DNA of 7,720 nucleotides, taken from the NCBI GenBank assembly GCA_043746555.1, contig JAYTQU010000184.1:1-7720 (forward strand). The letters are read 5' to 3'. Shown in pieces: positions 1 to 5,350 of the stretch. The notes beneath the pieces were generated by a model. It did not search any database. It was given only the letters and a program-made list of their open reading frames with translations, and was not told the origin of the DNA. This DNA is from CAZQYC01 sp043746555 (GTDB taxonomy: Bacteria; Pseudomonadota; Gammaproteobacteria; Steroidobacterales; Steroidobacteraceae). A program made the position numbers and the translations under genes. Position 1 is the stretch's first letter, and the number at the start of each line of letters is the position of its first letter.

Positions 1-796
1 CCAACATTTCGTTGAAACCATCTACCAACGCGCCAATCTCGTCGTTACCGGTTTTGTTGGCGCGCGCCTCGTAGTCTTGTCGCTCCGATACATGCCGCAT
101 CACTTCGACCAACTGTTGCAACGGCGTGGATAGCGATTTGTGTAGACGAACCGTAGCGGCATAGGCGACTGCCAACGCGGCAAGCATGATCACGATCGCA
201 GTCCAGGCGTACAGCGCGAGCGTTTCGTAAAGTTGCGCGAGGCTCGCTTCGACGCGCACATAGCCGATCGTTTCGCCGTCGAGTCGAATCGGTGCGGTGG
301 CGTCGAGATGATCGCCGTGAAAGGCGAGTTGCACGCCGCGTGAGTCGAACATCGGAGCACCGTCGAAGGCTTCGGCATGACGCGCAGCCACGGTTCGCAA
401 ATCGCTGAGGTGGACAGGGGCGTCGCTTTTGACGCGAGTGTGTTCAGCAATCGCATCGCCCGCCGCGGTGAAAATGTCGGCCACGGTCACCGATGGATCC
501 GAACCCAAGCTGTTCACCAAAGTTTGCGCACCGGCGCGATCTTGAAATTCCGTGATCGCGGTGGCGTTAACCGCGGTGACTTGAGCAAGCGTGGCGATAC
601 GATTGGCAAGCTGTTCGCGATAGCCCACCGCTTCGAGCACACTTAATAAACCAATAGCGACTAACAACGCTGCGGCAGCGGTGGCTACAATGATGAAGCG
701 TATTTTTTGCGCGACCGGCAGGCGCTTAAACCAACCGCTGCGAAATGACCCGCTGCTTGTCATGCGAGTGGCGACGCAACTAATCGCGCTACTCAC
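1..796 (-). CDS. Membrane sensor with CHASE8-like periplasmic domain and HAMP (C-terminus outside window)
   Basis: Partial gene: 265 codons are visible and the output domain lies beyond the left edge. Residues about 33-52 form a hydrophobic transmembrane helix. About 55-192 form a periplasmic domain of the length and type of CHASE8, the sensor of YfiN/TpbB. About 195-215 form a second helix, and from about 216 there is a HAMP linker (STPLQQLVEVM, then NDEIGALVDGFNEML). The GTG start overlaps the yfiR-like stop codon (GTGA) and has a GGGAGG ribosome site six bases upstream; an ATG at 763-761 lacks such a site. It is the third gene of an operon with a TonB-dependent receptor and a YfiR-family protein. 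By analogy with YfiN it should be an inner-membrane sensor held in check by the YfiR partner. The output could be GGDEF or a histidine kinase, since both occur with CHASE8-HAMP. Fold and topology are well supported; the enzymatic output is unknown. Confidence 0.85.
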   Translation of the reverse strand, partial: MSSAISCVATRMTSSGSFRSGWFKRLPVAQKIRFIIVATAAAALLVAIGLLSVLEAVGYREQLANRIATLAQVTAVNATAITEFQDRAGAQTLVNSLGSDPSVTVADIFTAAGDAIAEHTRVKSDAPVHLSDLRTVAARHAEAFDGAPMFDSRGVQLAFHGDHLDATAPIRLDGETIGYVRVEASLAQLYETLALYAWTAIVIMLAALAVAYAATVRLHKSLSTPLQQLVEVMRHVSERQDYEARANKTGNDEIGALVDGFNEML

Positions 797-1395
797 GGCG
801 CGCCTCCCACGACAGTCGCCAATTGCAGCAACTGCGCGCTGACCACTAAACCCGCTTGTTTGCTAACCGGCAAATTGAACGAGAAATGCACGCGTTGATC
901 GCGCGTTAGCAACGCCAGCATGCCGCCGCGCAACGCGAAGTCCTCGACTTCGCCCACAGTGAGCACGGGCATGCCTTGCAATTTGCTCAACGCGTAGTCT
1001 GCGTCAGTGATCGAATCGCGGGGAAAAAATGCGGCGTGACATTGACGCAAATCGAGCATATCGCCGCTGACGCGGCGAACGGTGACAATGTGACCGTTGA
1101 GTTTGCGCCCGTCGAGCGGCGCGAAGGCGCGCAAGACGCTCGCATTGCCGGCCACGCAAATGACGAAGGGCGCGCCTGGGCTTGCAAACGATTGCGCCGG
1201 CCAATCGATAAATTTGGCGACGCGATACAACATTGCGGCTTTCACTTCGTGTTCGGTTGCAGGTGGAGCGGCGGTGGTTGCCGACCCAATTACCGACGAA
1301 AGCAGCAAAGCGAGTAGCGCTTTTGCGCCGAGCGATCGGCCAAGGCGTTGCAGTGAGTAACAGCGAGCAAGCGCGGCCATAACGTGGCGTCGCAT
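793..1395 (-). CDS. YfiR-family (DUF4154) periplasmic regulator
   Basis: A 200-residue protein with an N-terminal export signal: basic start, hydrophobic run about residues 23-38, likely cleavage near residues 42-44. The mature part opens with the family signature EHEVKAAMLYRVAKFIDWP (49-66 region) and ends with the conserved block around LTVGEVEDFA, GGMLALL and the SFNLPVSKQAGL stretch (145-183). YfiR proteins are periplasmic repressors of the diguanylate cyclase YfiN in Pseudomonas; redox or envelope stress releases repression. Cys80 and Cys119 have the same 39-residue spacing as the Cys71-Cys110 disulfide of P. aeruginosa YfiR; the second pair (Cys145-Cys152) has no counterpart. The ATG shares one base with the stop of the upstream receptor gene (TGATG), and its own stop overlaps the GTG of the next gene. 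An internal ATG at 1380-1378 is an alternative start that still leaves a signal peptide. Family assignment is firm; the partner being the adjacent CHASE8 sensor is inferred from gene order. Confidence 0.9.
   Translation of the reverse strand: MRRHVMAALARCYSLQRLGRSLGAKALLALLLSSVIGSATTAAPPATEHEVKAAMLYRVAKFIDWPAQSFASPGAPFVICVAGNASVLRAFAPLDGRKLNGHIVTVRRVSGDMLDLRQCHAAFFPRDSITDADYALSKLQGMPVLTVGEVEDFALRGGMLALLTRDQRVHFSFNLPVSKQAGLVVSAQLLQLATVVGGAP
803..808 (-). promoter_or_regulatory. Shine-Dalgarno site for the sensor gene GTG start
   Basis: Read on the minus strand, GGGAGG lies six bases before the GTG at 796-794, inside the last codons of the YfiR-family gene. It decides in favour of GTG over the downstream ATG and implies translational coupling of the two genes. 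Confidence 0.7.
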
Positions 1396-3491
1396 CAGAA
1401 CGACCAGCGGGCCTGCAAGAGTGCGCTGCGTTTGATCGATACCGGCGATAGATCGACGAAATCGGAAACGAATTCGCGATGATCCGCGTGCAATAGGTTT
1501 TGCCCAACTAACGCCAGTTCAAAACCGATACTTGGCCGCCAGGCGATGCGCGTGTTGGCCTCTGTGTATGCGGGCGCTTCGCTAGTCGGTAGCGCATCGA
1601 CGTGTCGCAGCGTCACGTCCCAGTCCCAGCGAGTGCCGACGCTAACGTTGGATCGCAGCGTCCATTGGTTGCGCGCATTAAGTCCGGTCGAGAGCTGCGC
1701 GAAATCCAGCGTGAAGAAACCGAAGTCCACTGGATTCGGATCGGAGCGCTGGTTGAGATAGGCGTAACTTGCGATCAGGCGCCATTGGCGCGCCGGACTC
1801 CAGGTGGCTGTCAGTTCGGCGCCCCAGGTATTCATCGACAGGAGATTGGTGAACTGCATAGGTACGACAATTTTGCTTGCGGTAAATATGCACAGAGGAT
1901 TGCCGGCGATCGCGACTCCACTCGGTAAACACACTGGAGGCAGTAGTTGGACGCCGCGCATGTCGGAGTATTCGTTGTAGTAAGTCGCGAGATCGATCGA
2001 GAAGCGATCGTGAAAACGATGTCGCAGCCCAAGCTCAAACGCGCGCAGTCGCTCCGGCGCAAAATTCGGATCGCCCCAAATTTCCAAACCAAGCGGCGCA
2101 GGCGTGGGATTGCCAGGGGAAAACGGCGGGAGCGGTGGAATGGCATCGCTTACCCGCACGTCGCGTTCTAACCGCGACGCGCTGCGAATTCCTTGCGACA
2201 CTGCGCCCCACAGGACTGTTTCTTCGTCAACGTTGTAACGCAGCCGCAAGTTCGGCATCAACTGCGTACCGATGTAATCGCTGTGCTCGACTTTCGCGCC
2301 GACGGTGGCATGTAATGCGTCGCCGAAGAACGCGATATCGTCTTGAAGAAAGCCACTAAATGTATTGAGTTCGGCGTCGGCGGGCACGACGGCGATGGTG
2401 GTGCGATTGGTCGAATCGGCCGTATGGCGCGCGCTCCCTCCCCACATCAAATGATGTTGCGCAATCGCCGGCAAGTTATGTTGCACTTCGAGATCGTAGG
2501 TATCGCGCCGCTCGTCGAAAATTAAGCTATCGCGATCCGTGTGATCGATGACGCCGCGGACGGCAACGCGACCTAGGTTATCGTCCGTTGCGGTCCATTC
2601 GACAATGCCGAATGCACCGGAGAATTCGTCGCGTCCCGCGATCGTAGCGAGCGACGGTGAGGAATAATTCCAAATATCCGAACCGGAACTGCCGCGATAC
2701 GCCTCGGCGGAAATTCGCAACGCCGTACCGCCGTCGAAATCGATGTCGGCGCGTCCGCCGATTCGCGACTGACGCCAATCGTCGTTGCCCTCGGTGCCCA
2801 AATAATTAGTGTTGCTTCCCTGCGCGAACGATTTTCCAAATACCCGCCACTTCACGGGGCCATCGGATTCGCCGAATCGAGCGCCGAGATGAGAACGACC
2901 GCCGGTGCCTATATGCCCGCTAGCGATTATGCCGCCGGTTTGCGCGGCGTCCTTGGTGATAATGTTGATCACACCGTTGAATGCGTTCGCGCCCCACAAC
3001 GCGCTGCCGGGTCCGCGCACGACTTCGATGCGCTCGATGTCTTCGATCATGGTGTCTTGCGCGTCCCAGAAAACACCGCCGAATGTGAGGGTATACAGCG
3101 TGCGGCCGTCCATGAGGACTAACAGTCGATTGGCGAAACGGCTATTGAATCCGCGCGCGCTGATGGCCCACGAGTTGGAATTGATTTGTGCAACTTGCAA
3201 TCCCGGCACTAGCCGCAACGCTTCCGGAATCGACGTCGCGCCGCTGCGGCGAATATCGTCTTGCGTGATAACGAACACGGCAGCCGCCGCATCGTTGGCG
3301 CGTTGCGTGGTTTTGCTGACGGTGCTGACTGGCAGATTGCCGAGTTCTTCCAAACTCAAGTCGGCCAAATCATCGGACGCATCCGCTGCTGGTTTCGCGG
3401 CGTGTGCACTGCCGATCGCGATGAGGCTCAGCGCGAAAAATAACGACAGTCCTTGGCGTAGCGAGTTAGGTCGAAGCCAAGTGGCGGTCAT
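1395..3491 (-). CDS. TonB-dependent outer-membrane receptor
   Basis: A 698-residue protein of normal length for the family. Residues 1-31 are a signal peptide (cleavage after AHA). Residues about 40-65 are a short linker (LSLEELGNLPVSTVSKT) of the kind seen in receptors paired with YfiR-like proteins; I cannot point to a clear TonB box in it. The plug spans about 66-178, with QDDIRRSGA, the IPEALRLVPGL block, SARGFNSRFANRLLVLMDGR, then IEVVRGPGSALWGANAFNGVINIITK. The rest is a 22-strand-type barrel ending in aromatic Phe698, as outer-membrane proteins do. Cys521 and Cys534 sit in what is probably an extracellular loop and could form a disulfide. Such receptors import scarce ligands using TonB/ExbBD energy, and some signal instead. 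The substrate cannot be told: there is no siderophore, cobalamin or sugar gene beside it. It is the first gene of an operon with overlapping downstream genes, so a sensory role is plausible. The ATG has only a weak AGAAAG-like ribosome site. Confidence 0.93.
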   Translation of the reverse strand: MTATWLRPNSLRQGLSLFFALSLIAIGSAHAAKPAADASDDLADLSLEELGNLPVSTVSKTTQRANDAAAAVFVITQDDIRRSGATSIPEALRLVPGLQVAQINSNSWAISARGFNSRFANRLLVLMDGRTLYTLTFGGVFWDAQDTMIEDIERIEVVRGPGSALWGANAFNGVINIITKDAAQTGGIIASGHIGTGGRSHLGARFGESDGPVKWRVFGKSFAQGSNTNYLGTEGNDDWRQSRIGGRADIDFDGGTALRISAEAYRGSSGSDIWNYSSPSLATIAGRDEFSGAFGIVEWTATDDNLGRVAVRGVIDHTDRDSLIFDERRDTYDLEVQHNLPAIAQHHLMWGGSARHTADSTNRTTIAVVPADAELNTFSGFLQDDIAFFGDALHATVGAKVEHSDYIGTQLMPNLRLRYNVDEETVLWGAVSQGIRSASRLERDVRVSDAIPPLPPFSPGNPTPAPLGLEIWGDPNFAPERLRAFELGLRHRFHDRFSIDLATYYNEYSDMRGVQLLPPVCLPSGVAIAGNPLCIFTASKIVVPMQFTNLLSMNTWGAELTATWSPARQWRLIASYAYLNQRSDPNPVDFGFFTLDFAQLSTGLNARNQWTLRSNVSVGTRWDWDVTLRHVDALPTSEAPAYTEANTRIAWRPSIGFELALVGQNLLHADHREFVSDFVDLSPVSIKRSALLQARWSF

Positions 3492-3802
3492 TACTTTCTA
3501 CGAACTCCAGATAAAGCGGCACCGCATGTTCGACCTCGCGCACTTACTTGCACCGCACCGCGACAAGCAGCGTCGGCGAATGCGGGCCGACAAAATAAAC
3601 GGAGTGGCGGCGGTTAGGACAGCATACCCGCGCGATTGGCGTACGCAGAATCTGCGAGCCGAACTTAGTGCAAATCTGGGGGGCAATTCACGCTCGGCCG
3701 CAAGGTGCGGCGCGCGATCGGCGGGTCGAATTAACTAAATGCAGAGCGTCTGCGTCGCGTTCGCCGCGATCGAATTATTCGTAGCGATCTATTCTTCGCG
3801 AT
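3492..3802. other. Gene-free interval upstream of the receptor operon
   Basis: About 311 bases between the receptor start and the PilZ stop, with no convincing gene on either strand. It must hold the receptor-operon promoter unless transcription reads through from the PilZ gene. I see only a weak -10-like TATGCT (minus strand, 3626-3621) with no good -35. A perfect 6-bp hairpin with a 3-base loop lies at 3697-3711. It has no following T-run in the minus direction, so it is not a standard intrinsic terminator. No riboswitch was recognised. Confidence 0.6.
3697..3711. repeat. Short GC-rich hairpin
   Basis: GCCGCA and TGCGGC flank AGG, giving a 6-bp stem. It lies between the PilZ gene and the receptor operon. 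It could be a weak terminator or leader structure, but lacks a U tract, so no function is assigned. Confidence 0.4.
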
Positions 3803-3811
3803 CTAGTCTTC
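3784..3811. repeat. 14-bp tandem duplication spanning the PilZ stop codon
   Basis: GCGATCTATTCTTC is followed directly by GCGATCTAGTCTTC, identical at 13 of 14 positions. The right-hand copy contains the TAG stop of the minus-strand PilZ gene and its last codons; the left-hand copy lies just past the stop. It looks like a recent slippage duplication at the gene end. Confidence 0.75.
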
Positions 3812-4135
3812 ACGTTGTTGGTACGGCTGCGACGTTCCATTGGCAACGTTGCCGTAGCTGCTCTGCGCGGCGAGACTTTCCATCATCAAGCCGGTGCCGC
3901 CTCGCGTAATGTGCGCAACGATCGCCGTTCGACGATGGATCTTGGTGACCACGCCGAGATTGATTGCAAACGCGAGCTGCACGGTCGATCCTTTGCGGAG
4001 TCCGAGATTGGACGTTTCGATGAAGACGCCACTCGCGCTCAAATTGCGTGCGCGGCAGAGTTTGCCGCGGCCGCCCGGCGCGGAAATAAAAACGACAGTG
4101 CGGGCGCGATGTCGAGTGTGGAGTCGTCGCTCCAT
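3803..4135 (-). CDS. Single-domain PilZ protein, predicted c-di-GMP receptor
   Basis: A 110-residue protein that is essentially one PilZ domain. Both halves of the c-di-GMP binding signature are present: RxxxR at residues 4-8 (RLHTR) and NxSxxG at 31-36 (NLSASG, followed by VFIE). The central beta-barrel stretch runs to about residue 85 (GGTGLMM), and a polar tail rich in Gln and Asn follows. PilZ proteins bind cyclic di-GMP and act on motility, exopolysaccharide or pilus machinery, usually by protein contact. The frame is open upstream to an ATG at 4291, which would add 52 residues. That extension is basic and unlike the family, so I prefer the ATG at 4135, which has an AGGGG about 10 bases upstream. 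It is transcribed alone, divergent from murI, with about 260 bases of gene-free DNA upstream even if the longest form is discounted. The target is unknown. Confidence 0.85.
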   Translation of the reverse strand: MERRLHTRHRARTVVFISAPGGRGKLCRARNLSASGVFIETSNLGLRKGSTVQLAFAINLGVVTKIHRRTAIVAHITRGGTGLMMESLAAQSSYGNVANGTSQPYQQRED

Positions 4136-4276
4136 AGTTGTTGTACCCCTATCGTTGCTTTTGTCGCGACTCAAACTTTTTGCCCGAGTTTGTGTTGGGA
4201 AGAAAATTGAACTCGCGTCACGATTATGCCTCGACATCCCGGCGCGGCGAAACCTGAATGTGACAGTTTGTACGCT

Positions 4277-4306
4277 AATATTTTTCGGCAAAAGTATTTA
4301 AGCCAA
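4277..4306 (-). promoter_or_regulatory. Possible sigma70-type promoter for the PilZ gene
   Basis: On the minus strand TTGGCT (4306-4301) and AATATT (4282-4277) are separated by 18 bases, each matching consensus at 4 of 6 positions, within the AT-rich island. It would give a leader of about 135 bases before the preferred PilZ start. It would also exclude the longest 162-residue form, whose ATG lies upstream. Weak prediction. Confidence 0.3.
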
Positions 4307-4399
4307 ATTCGCAAAATATTCCGACACAGCGATCCGGTGTTGCTTAAGCTAGTGTCCGGTCGCAATGACTGGCGACGCAGCGAAGACTCGAAGAACGGC

Positions 4400-4430
4400 C
4401 ATCGTGAGTTGTCATCGTGAGTTGTCATCG
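4400..4430. repeat. 13-bp tandem direct repeat upstream of murI
   Basis: CATCGTGAGTTGT occurs twice in perfect tandem (4400-4412 and 4413-4425), followed by the first five bases of a third copy (4426-4430). It ends 43 bases before the murI start. Each copy runs into TTGTCA, close to a -35 hexamer. The spacing of 13 bp is not a full helical turn. It could be a slippage product or an iterated binding site. Confidence 0.8.
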
Positions 4431-4463
4431 AGTGGCGCTTAATTCGATGTCTGAAAATTGTTT

Positions 4464-4467
4464 GGAG
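4464..4467 (+). promoter_or_regulatory. Shine-Dalgarno site deciding the TTG start of murI
   Basis: GGAG lies six bases before the TTG at 4474. The in-frame ATG at 4495 has no purine-rich element at proper distance, so TTG is the preferred start. Confidence 0.6.
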
Positions 4468-4473
4468 TGATCC

Positions 4474-5349
4474 TTGAATCTTGTATCTGCACAAATGTTA
4501 CGCGCCCCGATCGGCGTATTCGATTCAGGCGTCGGCGGCTTGACGGTGCTGCGTGCGCTGCGGGAACGAATGCCGCAAGAACACTTTGTCTATCTTGGCG
4601 ACACTGCGCGACTTCCTTACGGCACCAAGAGCGCCGAGTCGATTGTGCGTTACTCGGTACAAGCTGCGCGTAAGTTGGTCGAACACAACATTAAATGTCT
4701 CGTGGTTGCGTGCAATACCGCTTCCGCCGTTGCGCTCGACGCGCTAAGTGCGCAACTTGCACCGCTGCCTGTGCTTGGCGTGGTCGAACCGGGTGCGGAA
4801 GCAGGATGTCGCGCGTCGGCGTCCGGTCGTATCGCGGTGATCGCAACCGAAAGCACAGTGCGTGGCGGCGCATATCAAAGGGCGATCCACGCACGACGGC
4901 CGCTCGCGCTCACCAGCGCGAAGGCGTGCCCGCTATTTGTCGCACTCGCTGAGGAAGGCTGGACCGATGGACCTATCGTTAACGCGATCGCGCAACGTTA
5001 TCTTAATGAACTCTTTGCCGTACCGCCGATTGAGCAACGGCCGGATACGTTGGTGTTGGGATGCACGCATTTTCCTGTGCTCGCCGCCGCGATTCGCGAG
5101 GTTGTGGGGCCCAACGTTACGATTGTCGACTCGGCGCAAACCACGGCGGTCGCATTAGAGAAAACTTTGCGCGACGCCCGTTTGATGCGCACGGATCGGA
5201 ACGAAGTCGATCGGCATGAATCAGCGCTGCGATTATTAGCGACCGACAGTCGCGAGCGTTTTGCGCGAGTCGGTTCGGGATTTTTGGGTCAATCCATTAA
5301 CGTTGGCGAAGTCGAGTTAGTGGATTTAAGTGAGGCCGGCGCCGGCTGA
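4474..5349 (+). CDS. murI: Glutamate racemase
   Basis: A 291-residue enzyme of normal family length (about 260-290). It interconverts L- and D-glutamate in the cytoplasm without cofactor, supplying D-Glu for peptidoglycan via MurD. Visible motifs are the N-terminal FDSGVGGLTVLRAL block with catalytic-site Asp17 and Ser18, LGDTARLPYG at 41-50, first catalytic Cys80 in VACNTASA, VVEPG at 103-107, and second catalytic Cys197 with His199 in GCTHFP. All expected catalytic residues are present, so it should be active. Translation probably begins at TTG, a rare start that may limit expression; the alternative is ATG seven codons later. The gene is monocistronic here: divergent from the PilZ gene and convergent with the HDOD-GGDEF gene, whose stop lies one base after its own. 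In E. coli murI also lies in the same chromosomal region as the tRNA-tufB cluster, which agrees with the context. Confidence 0.96.
   Translation: MNLVSAQMLRAPIGVFDSGVGGLTVLRALRERMPQEHFVYLGDTARLPYGTKSAESIVRYSVQAARKLVEHNIKCLVVACNTASAVALDALSAQLAPLPVLGVVEPGAEAGCRASASGRIAVIATESTVRGGAYQRAIHARRPLALTSAKACPLFVALAEEGWTDGPIVNAIAQRYLNELFAVPPIEQRPDTLVLGCTHFPVLAAAIREVVGPNVTIVDSAQTTAVALEKTLRDARLMRTDRNEVDRHESALRLLATDSRERFARVGSGFLGQSINVGEVELVDLSEAGAG
5335..5346. repeat. 12-bp perfect palindrome at the convergent gene ends
   Basis: GCCGGCGCCGGC is self-complementary and sits in the last codons of murI, immediately before the TGA and six bases from the stop of the opposing HDOD-GGDEF gene. No T-run follows on either strand, so it is not a canonical terminator, but no other terminator is visible between the two genes. 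Confidence 0.5.
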
Positions 5350-5350
5350 G

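Larger units (their letters stand above)
4136..4473. other. Divergent intergenic region between PilZ gene and murI
   Basis: No gene is supported in these 338 bases, although the PilZ frame stays open on the minus strand to 4291. The region holds an AT-rich island around 4268-4320 in an otherwise GC-rich window, an 8-bp palindrome GCTTAAGC at 4342-4349, and a 13-bp tandem repeat at 4400-4425. Promoters for the PilZ gene and for murI are expected here. For murI I found no -35/-10 pair of good quality and spacing. Confidence 0.6.

Noticed and set aside
2905..3738. A long plus-strand open frame (277 codons)
   Set aside because: It lies antisense to the receptor plug region, which has unambiguous family motifs. 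The plus-strand translation shows no recognisable domain, is Ser/Arg/Ala rich, and is a codon-bias shadow.
3492..3738. c-di-GMP or other riboswitch ahead of the receptor operon
   Set aside because: No conserved riboswitch core could be recognised; only a small isolated hairpin is present.
4136..4291. N-terminal extension of the PilZ protein from ATG 4291
   Set aside because: The added 52 residues are basic, not part of the domain, and cross the AT-rich promoter-like island; ATG 4135 immediately precedes the domain.
3815..4301. Plus-strand open frames opposite the PilZ gene
   Set aside because: The minus strand encodes intact RxxxR and NxSxxG motifs; the plus-strand products resemble no family.
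4283..4310. Possible sigma54 (TGGC...TTGC) or sigma28 (TAAA...GCCGAAAA) promoter on the minus strand
   Set aside because: Element spacing is wrong for both: the GG-GC distance is three bases too long for sigma54, and the gap is far too short for sigma28.
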